Below are positions 1 through 8,419 of a stretch of DNA of 16,935 nt, piece after piece. The stretch is from assembly GCA_020854975.1 (NCBI GenBank), contig JAHKLQ010000079.1, positions 1 to 16,935 on the forward strand. Direction: 5' to 3'. Below the pieces are notes generated by a model. The model ran no database searches. It saw only the letters and a program-made list of their open reading frames with translations, and was not told the origin of the DNA. The DNA is from Methanobacterium sp. (GTDB lineage Archaea; Methanobacteriota; Methanobacteria; Methanobacteriales; Methanobacteriaceae). Every line of letters starts with the position of its first letter. The first letter of the stretch is position 1. The translations under genes and the position numbers were made by a program.

Positions 1-39
1 CCTGTAGAAAGAAACACTCTTTATGAGCGGGTAAGTTAA
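1..39 (+). CDS. Possible 3' end of an upstream gene (partial)
   Basis: Frame 1 is open from the window edge to a TAA at 37-39 and reads PVERNTLYERVS. The other two forward frames close within about 36 bases. A T-rich tract near 91-120 that could terminate transcription follows. Only twelve residues are visible, so neither the coding status nor the product can be decided; this could be chance. Confidence 0.3.
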   Translation, partial: PVERNTLYERVS

Positions 40-205
40 ATTCTCCTTTAAAGTAGATTAATCTTTAATTTTTCCTAATAAATTATCCTTTTTTCTTTTA
101 TTCTATTAATTTTTAGTTTTTTTCAATGATTTAGGGCTGTTCTCTGTTAATTTATGGTAAATACCACCAATATCAATTGTTAATGATTAATCAGTCTAAA
201 ATCTA

Positions 206-214
206 TTTATATTA
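206..214 (+). promoter_or_regulatory. Candidate box A promoter of the YhgE/Pip gene
   Basis: TTTATATTA matches the archaeal TATA (box A) consensus. Transcription would start about 25-30 bases downstream, near 236-242, leaving a 5' leader of roughly 55 bases before the start at 295. Just upstream, TTAATgATTAA at 180-190 is a short inverted repeat that could bind a regulator. Both are pattern matches only. The rest of 40-285 is AT-rich with no gene seen. Confidence 0.45.
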
Positions 215-294
215 TGAATACCCATGATAGAATTTAGATATTTTGAGATTTTATTTTGAAGATCATGATAATCTAAATTTTAAGGATGGTTTTA

Positions 295-2199
295 ATGATA
301 AAAGGAGTAAGAGAAATCTTTAAAAATGATATTAGAGCTATAGCGAAAAATCCAGTAGTTATGTTTGTTTTGGCGGTTATAATCTGTATTCCTTCACTTT
401 ATGCCCTGCTTAATATCCAGGCAACCTGGGATCCTTATGCTCAGACTTCCAGTATTAAGGTGGCAATTATTAATGAGGATTCTGGTTCCACTTTCAATGG
501 AACCCAATATAATATGGGAGATATGTTTTGTAACGAGTTGAAAAATAACACCAGCTTCAACTGGCAATTTGTTGATAGGGAAACTGGATTAAATGGTCTT
601 AATACAGGGGAGTATTATGCGGCCATTGTTATTCCGGGTAATTTCAGTGAAGACATTCTGTCTATTGAAACTTCCAATCCGCATGCAGCCAGTATGGAGT
701 ACATTTCCAATGATAAGTTAAACCCGGTTGCTCCCAGGATCACCAATGCCGGAGTTGATGCTATACAGGCTAAGATCAATGATGAAGTTGTGAAAACTGT
801 TGACGGCCTTATTTTCGGTAAATTGAGTGATATTGGTGAGCTGGCTGCAGCTAACAAAGCTGATTTCCTGAAAACAAAGGCAATGGTTAATGAGTTAAAT
901 GGGAAATTAACTGTTATAGACTCCACTTTAAACAAGGCTAATTCAGATTTGACCACTGCCAGTGGAATCTGGTCTAAAGTTAGTGAAAATCTACCCCAGA
1001 TACAGAGTAATGCCAATTTTGTGAAGGAAAAATATGATACTCTCTATGGATATATTTCCAGTGGGGACACTCAGAAGGCTTTGGAAACTGTTCAGTCCAT
1101 GGAACTTAAAGTTAACACTGTTATCACTGCCTTAAAATATGTGGATGCTATTTTAACCACCCTGTATAATGCTAGTGGTGATGAAAATCTTAAACCTATC
1201 ATCACCGAGGTGGAAACTGATATAACCAAAGCTGACACTGTTCTTACAGTCTTAAAGGAAGTTGAATCTGACATTGAAAATGGACAGGCCAGTAATAGGT
1301 TGGCAGAATTGAAAACTACCATTGATCAGATGGACAGTGCAGTTAACCTGCTGGTTGATAATCAGGATAATATAGATCAGACCATAAATGAAGCATCGGC
1401 AAAGCTTGATGTGGCTAACTCTAAATGGCCCACCTTCAGAAGTGCTATTCAGAATGCTGCCACCAAACTCAACTCCATTAGTGAGGAGGACCTGGATAAC
1501 CTGATAGCCCTTTCTGAAGTGGATCAAAATGGTGTGAAAAGCTATTTTGAAAGCCCTGTTCAGCTGCATAAAACCAGCATATATCCTGTAGAAAATTATG
1601 GTTCTGCCCTTTCTCCATTTTACATTGCCATATCCTTATGGATCGGGGGTATAATATCGGTGGCCATGATTAAAATGCGAGTTCGTTCCACTAAAAAATA
1701 TCATACCACCAGTGTCTATCTGGGTAGAATGGGAATATTCTTAATTATCAGTTTCCTGCAGGGACTGGTGGTTGCTTTAGGAGTACTGTACCTGAAAGTT
1801 CAGATTTCCAACGCTCTCCTCTTTGTTCTGACCACTTTATACATCAGTGTGTGTTCCATGGTGATTATCTACTCCCTTACTTCATCCTTTGGAAATGCAG
1901 GTAAGGCCCTGGCTGTCATAATCCTGGTTTTGCAGATAACTGGAACTGCAGGAATTTTCCCACTGGAACTTTTACCATCCTTTTTCCAGACCATACATCC
2001 TTATCTTCCCCTGACTTATGCTGTGGGAGCCCTAAGGGAAGTGGTGGCTGGAGTATTGTGGAGTGAATTCTGGTATAATATTGGGCTTTTAACTGTATTC
2101 CCAGTACTGGCATTTGTTTTAACCTTATTAATCAAAGAAAAAATGGATAAACGTGCCCAGTGGACTGAGGATAAATTAAAAGAAAGTGGATTGTTTTAA
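295..2199 (+). CDS. YhgE/Pip domain membrane protein
   Basis: This is a large membrane protein of the YhgE/Pip family, the phage-infection-protein type related to ABC-2 permeases. One N-terminal membrane segment (about residues 21-41 counted from 295) is followed by the hallmark YALLNIQATWDPY stretch. A roughly 390-residue extracytoplasmic region follows; its centre is rich in Asp/Asn, Leu and Lys and probably coiled coil. The C-terminus holds about five membrane segments (near 440-460, 479-500, 507-530, 538-557, 591-613). Family members take part in export or serve as phage receptors in bacteria; the archaeal substrate is unknown. An ATG at 286 is in frame, but the ribosome binding sequence AAGGATGGT (282-290) overlaps it and sits four bases before the ATG at 295, so 295 is preferred. 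The family is clear; the function is not. Confidence 0.9.
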   Translation: MIKGVREIFKNDIRAIAKNPVVMFVLAVIICIPSLYALLNIQATWDPYAQTSSIKVAIINEDSGSTFNGTQYNMGDMFCNELKNNTSFNWQFVDRETGLNGLNTGEYYAAIVIPGNFSEDILSIETSNPHAASMEYISNDKLNPVAPRITNAGVDAIQAKINDEVVKTVDGLIFGKLSDIGELAAANKADFLKTKAMVNELNGKLTVIDSTLNKANSDLTTASGIWSKVSENLPQIQSNANFVKEKYDTLYGYISSGDTQKALETVQSMELKVNTVITALKYVDAILTTLYNASGDENLKPIITEVETDITKADTVLTVLKEVESDIENGQASNRLAELKTTIDQMDSAVNLLVDNQDNIDQTINEASAKLDVANSKWPTFRSAIQNAATKLNSISEEDLDNLIALSEVDQNGVKSYFESPVQLHKTSIYPVENYGSALSPFYIAISLWIGGIISVAMIKMRVRSTKKYHTTSVYLGRMGIFLIISFLQGLVVALGVLYLKVQISNALLFVLTTLYISVCSMVIIYSLTSSFGNAGKALAVIILVLQITGTAGIFPLELLPSFFQTIHPYLPLTYAVGALREVVAGVLWSEFWYNIGLLTVFPVLAFVLTLLIKEKMDKRAQWTEDKLKESGLF

Positions 2200-2221
2200 A
2201 ATCCATTCCCCCCATTTTTTT
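2200..2221 (+). terminator. C-rich/T-run terminator after the YhgE/Pip gene
   Basis: Directly after the stop codon comes AATCCATT, a run of six C and a run of seven T (2215-2221). Archaeal termination mainly needs the T run. An almost identical C-run/T-run arrangement follows the second adhesin gene at 16534-16557. Confidence 0.5.
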
Positions 2222-2258
2222 ACATTATATCTTATATAATCCTTAAGTTTGCTTAAAA

Positions 2259-2333
2259 ATTAAATCAATACTCATTATCCTAGATTCCCTTAAAGATTAA
2301 AACAGTAATCACTATTCTTAGATTTCCTTAAAA
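2259..2333. repeat. Imperfect two-copy tandem repeat, unit 37-38 bp
   Basis: Unit 1 (2259-2295) and unit 2 (2296-2333) align along their whole length with about seven substitutions and one extra T. Both begin ATTAAA, and both contain TAGATT-Y-CCTTAAA near the end. The units abut exactly, so this is a diverged tandem duplication. It lies between the YhgE/Pip and Nudix genes and upstream of the latter's start. No function can be assigned. Confidence 0.6.
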
Positions 2334-2402
2334 TTTTCCTTCCATAAAACTCAATGGGATTATGAATAACTATTTATTTCAAGTTGATATTATCAGTATC
2401 TT

Positions 2403-3239
2403 ATGCACAGGGAAAGTATTTATAAACGATATACACCAGCATTAAATCCACCTGAGGATGATAATGATCCTTCTTACTGGTTTATTTTCCATTCTGATAA
2501 TTTGATGGTTGAAGTTGAAAATAACCTGGTGAAAATCCCTTTTACCAGTGATTTCAGCCAATTGAATGTATCCCTTTTAAGGAAAGTGTACATGGGAACT
2601 GTGGATGGTTTTTCCTGCTACTGTGGAGAACTTGATCCTGAAACTGCACCTGAGAAAATGGTTTTCAGGGATTTAAGGTCCCTTTATTCTGACCTGGATG
2701 AAGATATATTTCTATTGGCTGGTCGGGCCATTCAGGTGGTGAATTGGGATAGGACCCATCAGTTCTGTGGTAGGTGCGGTACTCCTACTGTAACCAAGGA
2801 TGATGAGATGGCCAAGATCTGTCCAGAGTGTGGTTTTATTAGTTTCACCCGTCTTTCTCCAGCGGTGATCACTGCTATAGTTAAGGATGGTAAGCTTTTA
2901 ATGGCTAAACACTCCCGTATTCCTGGAGATATGTATGGCCTTATTGCCGGATTTGTGGAGGCTGGTGAAACCTTAAAAGAAGCTGTGCAAAGAGAAATCA
3001 TGGAAGAAGTGGGTTTAAAAGTTAAAAATATCGAATATTTTGGAAGTCAACCCTGGCCTTTTCCCAATTCTCTCATGGTTGGATTTACTGCGGAATATGA
3101 AAGTGGTAATATACAGGTGGATGGTAATGAAATAACTGATGCTCACTGGTTCACTGCAGATGAACTCCCCCGAATACCATCCAAAATGAGCATTGCTGGA
3201 GAGCTTATAGAGTGGTATCTTGATAACCATTCCAAATAA
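2403..3239 (+). CDS. nudC: NADH pyrophosphatase-type Nudix hydrolase (NudC family)
   Basis: Predicted to hydrolyse NAD(H) to NMN(H) and AMP; bacterial relatives also remove NAD caps from RNA. Domain order matches NudC: an N-terminal domain (1-115), a zinc ribbon with Cys122, Cys125, Cys140 and Cys143, then the Nudix fold. The Nudix box spans 183-205 (Gly183, Glu189, Arg197-Glu198, Glu201-Glu202, Gly204) with all metal-binding residues present. The family signature SQPWPFPNS is at 215-223 and is the strongest evidence for NudC rather than another Nudix enzyme. The length of 278 residues is normal. No ribosome binding site precedes ATG 2403; an AT-rich element at about 2368-2378 lies close upstream, so the mRNA may be leaderless or nearly so. 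It stands alone, with gaps of about 200 bases on both sides. Confidence 0.93.
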   Translation: MHRESIYKRYTPALNPPEDDNDPSYWFIFHSDNLMVEVENNLVKIPFTSDFSQLNVSLLRKVYMGTVDGFSCYCGELDPETAPEKMVFRDLRSLYSDLDEDIFLLAGRAIQVVNWDRTHQFCGRCGTPTVTKDDEMAKICPECGFISFTRLSPAVITAIVKDGKLLMAKHSRIPGDMYGLIAGFVEAGETLKEAVQREIMEEVGLKVKNIEYFGSQPWPFPNSLMVGFTAEYESGNIQVDGNEITDAHWFTADELPRIPSKMSIAGELIEWYLDNHSK

Positions 3240-3300
3240 TTACTATAACCCATTGGGGATTATAGAAGGTAAATAGGGAGTAAATTGTTTACAGGTTGCA

Positions 3301-3327
3301 GGAAGTGAAGGTATCCAGCACACCTTC
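3301..3327. other. Small inverted repeat downstream of the Nudix gene
   Basis: GAAGGT (3307-3312) and ACCTTC (3322-3327) form a perfect six-base stem with a nine-base loop. GGAAG at 3301-3305 offers an alternative pairing with CTTCC. No T run follows, so it is not a typical archaeal terminator. It lies midway between the Nudix and response regulator genes and could be an operator or an RNA hairpin in the regulator's leader; the role is unknown. Confidence 0.3.
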
Positions 3328-3461
3328 CCAAAATTGGATTTAATCTGACAGATCTGGAAAGATGTCCCTCAAAGTACTTATAGAGTTATAACCTAAATAT
3401 GTTAACATCTAACAGGATGTAAATGTACACAGGGAGATAGAAGAGGTTCACTGGTGATAGA

Positions 3462-4331
3462 ATGGCTGGAGAAACAATTTTAGTAGTTGAAGACGAGGGA
3501 ATCAGTGCCATCGAGATCCAGGACTGTTTAGAATCCCTGGGTTATCATGTGCCTTCCCTTGCGAAATCAGGTAATGAAGCAATACAGGAAGCTTTTGCAG
3601 TTAAACCTGACTTAATTCTTATGGATATCACCTTAAAAGGAGAGATGGATGGAATAGATGCTGCCACCATTATTAAAAGTTTCATGGATGTTCCTCTTAT
3701 ATATTTAACTGCCCTGGATGATGTGGAAACTTTTAACCGGATGATTGAAACCCAAGCCACCGCTTATCTTATAAAACCTATAGAAGAAGCAGAATTGCGT
3801 AATAATATTGAATTAGCTCTGAAAAACTATGAGTTAAAGAAGAAAGAATTGGAAGATGAGAAAAAAGCGGGTCTTAAAGATGTTCAGATCTTCATGCGCA
3901 GTGTTCTTCCTGAACTGGTAGCAAACATACCCATCACTGAAAGGAGTGCATTCCTATCCCGTTTCATGAGACTTTTTGAGCAAAATATGAAACCACTTTT
4001 CTATAGATATGCCAATGAAAAAAGCCAGAACTCCTATGATACTTTAAGTGATGATGAGAAGCTGAAAATTTACCTCTCCTGGGTAGAACATTTATATGAA
4101 AATCTCGGTTTCAAGGTTCATGTTCGTTCACGATCAGACCGGGGTGCAATGACTGTTAAAAAATGTTCCTGGTCACCTACCAGACCCCAAGATGTTTTTC
4201 TCTGTCTTATTTGCCAGAGCATTATGAGATTAACCTATTCCTGGGCCAACATACCTGGATCTGTAAAAGAAGAACCAACCTCAGGTATGCTGCAATCTGT
4301 GTGTAAATTTGACTATGATATGGAAAGTTAA
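3462..4331 (+). CDS. Response regulator with methanogen-type output domain
   Basis: Residues 5-120 are a complete CheY-like receiver: acidic pair Glu10/Asp11, phosphoacceptor Asp55 (LILMD), Thr83 (YLTA) and Lys105 (LIKP). A charged helical linker (about 121-140) leads to a C-terminal domain (about 141-289) that is not a helix-turn-helix. It matches my memory of the methanogen output domain MetOD1, with Cys235, Cys248, Cys251 and Cys281 and the stretch KKCSWSPTRP. That assignment needs a profile search. Such regulators are thought to act through protein or ligand contacts rather than DNA. The ribosome binding site GGTGAT (3453-3458) fixes the ATG at 3462. The sensor kinase gene begins 219 bases downstream and is the obvious phosphodonor. 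The protein is soluble, with no signal or membrane segment. Confidence 0.9.
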   Translation: MAGETILVVEDEGISAIEIQDCLESLGYHVPSLAKSGNEAIQEAFAVKPDLILMDITLKGEMDGIDAATIIKSFMDVPLIYLTALDDVETFNRMIETQATAYLIKPIEEAELRNNIELALKNYELKKKELEDEKKAGLKDVQIFMRSVLPELVANIPITERSAFLSRFMRLFEQNMKPLFYRYANEKSQNSYDTLSDDEKLKIYLSWVEHLYENLGFKVHVRSRSDRGAMTVKKCSWSPTRPQDVFLCLICQSIMRLTYSWANIPGSVKEEPTSGMLQSVCKFDYDMES

Positions 4332-4469
4332 CTATTTTAAGGACAGTTTATCTTATTTTAATATGTTACTTTACCTTTTTTTAATAATACGGTTAATTTT
4401 TGCCACCTTCATGTGGTAATTATCACTAAAGTTCACCCAACATTATATTATTTTGTGAAACCAAGAACA

Positions 4470-4480
4470 TTATATATAAA
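4470..4480 (+). promoter_or_regulatory. Box A promoter of the sensor kinase gene
   Basis: TTATATATAAA is a strong archaeal TATA element, preceded by a purine-rich BRE-like stretch (about 4461-4469). The predicted transcript start is near 4500-4506, giving a leader of about 45-50 bases. This implies the kinase can be transcribed independently of the response regulator upstream. Confidence 0.55.
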
Positions 4481-4550
4481 GTTTTTAAAAATTGAAGGAA
4501 AAATGTAACAGAAAAATATTGTAGAGGTATCACTGCAAGGTCATTAAAAG

Positions 4551-7013
4551 TTGCGGGAAAAATTAATGACAGAACAAAATATACATAATAAGGATTCAGA
4601 TAAAATTGCTCTTTTAAAAAAAGAAATTGAAGATCTGAAAAAACAGCTAGCCTTAAAGAATCAAATATTTGAGATTTCTCCCAATTATCTACTTTTGTTA
4701 GGATTAAAAGGTGAGATCCTAAAGGTGAATAACTCGGTTAGAAATGTATTTTTTGATGGAAAAACTGATGATATCCCCCCACAATTTTCTCAGTTAAAGA
4801 TTATACCTTCTGAAGATTTTCATAAATACACTGATTCTGTAAATTCTATTTTAAATGGACTACCCAGTAAACCATTTAAATCAAAATTTTTATTTGCTAA
4901 TAATGAACCTGGAGATGGGTTTAGATGTATCAAAGTATACATAACTCCAGTTAAATCCCATGAACAGATTACTGCTATTTCCATATTTGCCAATGACATC
5001 ACAGATGATGGATCATTAGAAAATTCACTGGAAAAAGCAACTCTAATATCTACTGATAAGACTTTAATTGATAATAATCCAGAAACTTCTACCACTGATC
5101 TTACCTCCACTAAAGACACTGGAGAATCTGAAAATTATTATAAAACTATATTTGAGAATAGTACAACTGCCACTATTCTGGTTGAAGAAGATAATGTTAT
5201 ATCTCTGGTTAACTCTGAAACAGAGAACATCTTCGGGTATAAACCAGAAGAAGTAATGGGGCAAAAAACCTGGTTAGAATTTGTAACACCAGATTACCGG
5301 GCACAAATGATAGAATATCAAAAATTAAGGCAGGATAATAAAGAGATGGTCCCGGATCAATATGAATTCTGCCTGGTTGACAAGAATGGTGAATTTAAAG
5401 ATATTTTCGCGAAAATTTGTTTGATACCTGGAACAAAGAAAACTCTAGCTTCCATCATGGATGTAACTGAAGAGAACAAGGCCCTGAATAAGATTCTGGA
5501 AAGTGAAACTATGTACAGAACCTTAGCAGAGGCCATGGAAGAGTTTGTATTTATTTTTGACCGTGAAGATAGATTAGAATATATAAATAAGTATGCTGCA
5601 GACAAATTAGATGTAAAACCATCCCAGGTCTTAGGTAAACAAAGAAAGGATCTGGTAACTAAAAAAACTTATCAATTACAGCGTAAAGATTTTGAAAGAA
5701 TATTTGAAAAAGGAGATTCATTCAGACAGGAAGACATGTTTTACCATAAAAATAAGCCCCTATGGTTAGATTCCCTTTTTATTCCTCTTAAAAATGGTGA
5801 AGAAACTGTAGAAAAGGTTTTATTAGTTGCCCGGGACATTAATGAGCGAAAAAATCATGAAATATTAATTAAACGGCAAAACAAAATTCTCAAATGCATG
5901 GGCACCATACTTACCCAGGCCATAAGCTCAGAAAGTGAAGATGAATTTAACAAAACTTCTCTTAGCATGTGTGAAGATATCACTCAGAGTGAACTTGGTT
6001 TCATCTGTGAAATAAATCCAGACGATGAATTTGACACCCTGGCTATCAATGAATCTATCTTAGGTGAATACCATGAAAATGTGGACATAGTTCCTATGCT
6101 GGAGAAGTTGAAGATCCATGAAAGCTGGAAGCAACTGAAACAAACCAAAAAGCCATTTATCTTAAACCAGCCACTTGGATTGGATCAAAGTTCCATGCCT
6201 GAAGGTCATCCTTTTATTGAAAACCTCATGTTAGTGCCCCTTTTGCGAGACGGTGAACTTATGGGCATGATAGGTCTGGGTAATAAGGGATCTGATTATG
6301 AATCTTCTGATGCCAAGGCCATTACAACCATTTCCACAACTATTGTTGAAACTATAATGCGTAAAAGGGCTGAGAAGAAACTGCAAAGAGCTTTAAAGGA
6401 TAAGGAAATGTTGGTCCGGGAGATCCATCACCGTACCAAAAATAATCTGATGATCATGGTCAGCCTTCTCAATCTCACCTCCAGTGATATTAAGGATGAA
6501 AAGGCCAGGGAGATCTTCAATCAGATCCAGACCAGGACAAAATCTATGGCTCTTATCCATGAGAAGTTATACCGGTCAGATAACTCTAAACAGATCAATT
6601 TTGGAGATTACATTCGAAATCTGGCCCAGGATCTTTTTAATTCATTTTTAAAAGATCCGGAACGGGTACAACTGTCTATGGAACTGGAAGATCTGAACCT
6701 TGATATAGACACTGCCATACCTCTGGGTCTTATATTAAACGAACTTTTAACTAACAGTATGAAGTATGCTTTTCCTCAGGAAAAATATGGAAATATCTTC
6801 ATAAAATTCTATAAAGATGGTAGTGATTATGTTATAGTAGTCAATGATGATGGTGTGGGACTACCAGCTGATTTAGATATCAATAAAACAGATACACTAG
6901 GCTTACAATTGGTTAAAAACCTTATTAACCAAATTGATGGGGTGATGATTGTTGATTCAGAAGAAGGAACTCACATAACCATCAGATTCAAGGAAGAAGA
7001 TTATCTTTCCTAA
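4551..7013 (+). CDS. Soluble PAS-PAS-PAS-GAF sensor histidine kinase (HisKA_2 type)
   Basis: Cytoplasmic sensor kinase without membrane segments. Order: short coiled coil (about 15-37), PAS1 (about 38-152), a Ser/Thr-rich spacer, PAS2 (about 190-312), PAS3 (about 316-438), GAF (about 443-605), HisKA_2 dimerisation/phosphoacceptor domain (about 617-700) and HATPase (about 705-818). The H box REIHHRTKNNL holds His626-His627; by analogy with HWE/HisKA_2 kinases the second His is the likely phosphorylation site. The ATPase has an N box (Asn730...Asn735), DDGVG at 766-770 and a GLQLVKNL segment near 784. The ligands are unknown; PAS and GAF domains could bind haem, flavin or small molecules, but no cofactor Cys or His can be assigned by eye. 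The start is uncertain: TTG 4551 has a weak AAGGT upstream, and ATG 4566 is a good alternative. The likely partner is the response regulator gene just upstream. Confidence 0.92.
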   Translation: MREKLMTEQNIHNKDSDKIALLKKEIEDLKKQLALKNQIFEISPNYLLLLGLKGEILKVNNSVRNVFFDGKTDDIPPQFSQLKIIPSEDFHKYTDSVNSILNGLPSKPFKSKFLFANNEPGDGFRCIKVYITPVKSHEQITAISIFANDITDDGSLENSLEKATLISTDKTLIDNNPETSTTDLTSTKDTGESENYYKTIFENSTTATILVEEDNVISLVNSETENIFGYKPEEVMGQKTWLEFVTPDYRAQMIEYQKLRQDNKEMVPDQYEFCLVDKNGEFKDIFAKICLIPGTKKTLASIMDVTEENKALNKILESETMYRTLAEAMEEFVFIFDREDRLEYINKYAADKLDVKPSQVLGKQRKDLVTKKTYQLQRKDFERIFEKGDSFRQEDMFYHKNKPLWLDSLFIPLKNGEETVEKVLLVARDINERKNHEILIKRQNKILKCMGTILTQAISSESEDEFNKTSLSMCEDITQSELGFICEINPDDEFDTLAINESILGEYHENVDIVPMLEKLKIHESWKQLKQTKKPFILNQPLGLDQSSMPEGHPFIENLMLVPLLRDGELMGMIGLGNKGSDYESSDAKAITTISTTIVETIMRKRAEKKLQRALKDKEMLVREIHHRTKNNLMIMVSLLNLTSSDIKDEKAREIFNQIQTRTKSMALIHEKLYRSDNSKQINFGDYIRNLAQDLFNSFLKDPERVQLSMELEDLNLDIDTAIPLGLILNELLTNSMKYAFPQEKYGNIFIKFYKDGSDYVIVVNDDGVGLPADLDINKTDTLGLQLVKNLINQIDGVMIVDSEEGTHITIRFKEEDYLS

Positions 7014-7124
7014 TCATTTTTTTAAAGGTTTATGATAACACTTTCCATAGAATTTATCCATTATTTCGTTAGGTTAATATCACAGAAAAATAAAATAGAG
7101 TTGAGAACAACAAGAGGGATTATT

Positions 7125-7703
7125 TTGTCAGATAACGATAATAAAGACTTAAATATTTTATTAGAAGAATTAAAAAATGAAGATCCAGAAGTAAGGAAGG
7201 AAGCTGCAGAATCACTGGGTGAATGCCAAGATGCTGGTGCAGTGGAACCACTTATAAAAGCATTGGATGATGATAACCCCCATGTTAGATTTGCTTCAGC
7301 TAAATCTCTGGGAAATATTGGAGAACCAGCCATTGAACCACTGGTTAATATACTGAAAAATGAGGAGGGAAATATCCGCCGCTATGCTACTCTGGCTCTT
7401 AAAGACATTAAAAGTGATAAAGTAGTGGACCAGCTAGTGGATGCACTTAATGATGAGGATTGGAGTGTGCGTAAGTTCGCTGCCAAAGCCCTGGGTGAAA
7501 TAGGAAGCACCACTGCAGTAGAACCACTCATTGAAACCTTAAAAGATGAAGATTGGGGTGTGAGTGTGGCAGCAGTTAAAGCCCTGGGTGATATAGGGGA
7601 TGAACAGGGAATTGACCCTATCAAAAAAGCCCGTCGTGCTGCTACAGGAGACAAAGAGTTTAAAAAAGCATGCAATAAAGCCTTGAAGAAGATTCAAAAA
7701 TAA
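7125..7703 (+). CDS. HEAT-repeat (PBS lyase-like) scaffold protein
   Basis: From about residue 10 onward the protein is a run of roughly five 31-residue helical HEAT units carrying the recurring D-x-x-x-V-R-x-x-A-A-x-x-L-G-x-I-G pattern (for example [15 protein letters not shown]). Such proteins are alpha-solenoid scaffolds; phycobilin lyases share the fold, but no lyase chemistry is expected here. I prefer the TTG at 7125, which begins [17 protein letters not shown], because GAGGGA (7114-7119) sits five bases before it. An in-frame ATG at 7032 would add 31 residues (Ile, Phe, Arg, Thr) that do not look like HEAT repeat. The gene starts 111 bases after the kinase stop and may be co-transcribed with it, so it could be an adaptor for that pathway; this is inference. 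Stop codons of this gene and the acetyltransferase face each other 17 bases apart. Confidence 0.85.
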   Translation: MSDNDNKDLNILLEELKNEDPEVRKEAAESLGECQDAGAVEPLIKALDDDNPHVRFASAKSLGNIGEPAIEPLVNILKNEEGNIRRYATLALKDIKSDKVVDQLVDALNDEDWSVRKFAAKALGEIGSTTAVEPLIETLKDEDWGVSVAAVKALGDIGDEQGIDPIKKARRAATGDKEFKKACNKALKKIQK

Positions 7704-7720
7704 ATTCTAAAATTGAATAT

Positions 7721-8218
7721 TTATTTTTTTAAAAATCTTCCAAAAATAGCTCCCCGAATAAATTTTTTTATCTGATTATTATCTTTTCCCCATTGCATTG
7801 AATATTCCATAACCCCTGAATTTTCATTGGGTTGCTTTGATTTAATTGAAAACCCACAATGCTTATAAAAATTAACTGCTTTAATGTTTTCTACATAGAC
7901 AGATAATTCTAAATTTGAGTATAAATATTTACATGAATTTAATAATTTTTTTCCTATGCCTTCCCCTTGATAATCTTCTAAAACAAATAATGCACCAATA
8001 AAAGAATAGTTTGTATCCTTCCCAACACTTATAAATCCCTTAATTACATTGTCCTCTTTATAGACTAAGGTTCTGGAAATTGGCAGATACTCCTTTTTAA
8101 CAACGTTATATTTGCCAACCCAATATTTTTCGGGTATGAAACTGTGAGCACTGATATTGGTCTTTAACCATAGATCCATAACTTCTTCTATCTCATAACT
8201 TTCCAGGGCTTTAATCAT
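7721..8218 (-). CDS. GNAT family N-acetyltransferase (YjaB-like)
   Basis: A single GNAT domain of 165 residues. The N-terminus has the LWLKTNISAHSFIPEKYW stretch seen in YjaB-like acetyltransferases. The acetyl-CoA pyrophosphate loop is QGEGIGKKLL, and the C-terminal NFYKHCGF motif is the usual last strand-helix of the fold. The acceptor is unknown; small amines or protein N-termini are typical for the superfamily. An ATG at 8231-8233 extends the frame by five residues, but the sequence after it contains AAGGAG followed by six bases and the ATG at 8216-8218. The internal Met is therefore the ribosome-binding-site-supported start. The gene is monocistronic by appearance, with a 201-base gap to the amidase gene on the same strand. 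Confidence 0.88.
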   Translation of the reverse strand: MIKALESYEIEEVMDLWLKTNISAHSFIPEKYWVGKYNVVKKEYLPISRTLVYKEDNVIKGFISVGKDTNYSFIGALFVLEDYQGEGIGKKLLNSCKYLYSNLELSVYVENIKAVNFYKHCGFSIKSKQPNENSGVMEYSMQWGKDNNQIKKFIRGAIFGRFLKK

Positions 8219-8419
8219 ATTTTTCTCCTTCATGTTCCAACAAACCGAATAATACTAAATAATAATACTCATTGAATGAATAGAGGGAAATATAGATTAA
8301 TTGAATAATTATAATGATGATTTAGGTATTGTATCCTAATTACTCCTTATTAAATGTTGATGATCAATAAAAACATTGCTTTATTACCTTATTTTAAATC
8401 TACATAGAATTAGTAATAA

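Noticed and set aside
615..1016. Antisense open frame of 133 codons within the YhgE/Pip gene
   Set aside because: It is fully inside a well-supported gene, with no recognisable domain in its translation.
3405..3420. ACATC/GATGT inverted repeat as an operator of the response regulator gene
   Set aside because: A five-base stem in AT-rich DNA is expected by chance often enough that it cannot be supported alone.
5068..5256. Out-of-frame plus-strand open frame within the kinase gene
   Set aside because: It lies across the spacer and PAS2 coding region and its translation is Ile/Leu/Lys-rich without a motif.
7125..7703. Phycobilin lyase
   Set aside because: The HEAT repeats resemble PBS-lyase repeats, but methanogens have no phycobilisomes and no catalytic feature is visible; a scaffold role fits better.
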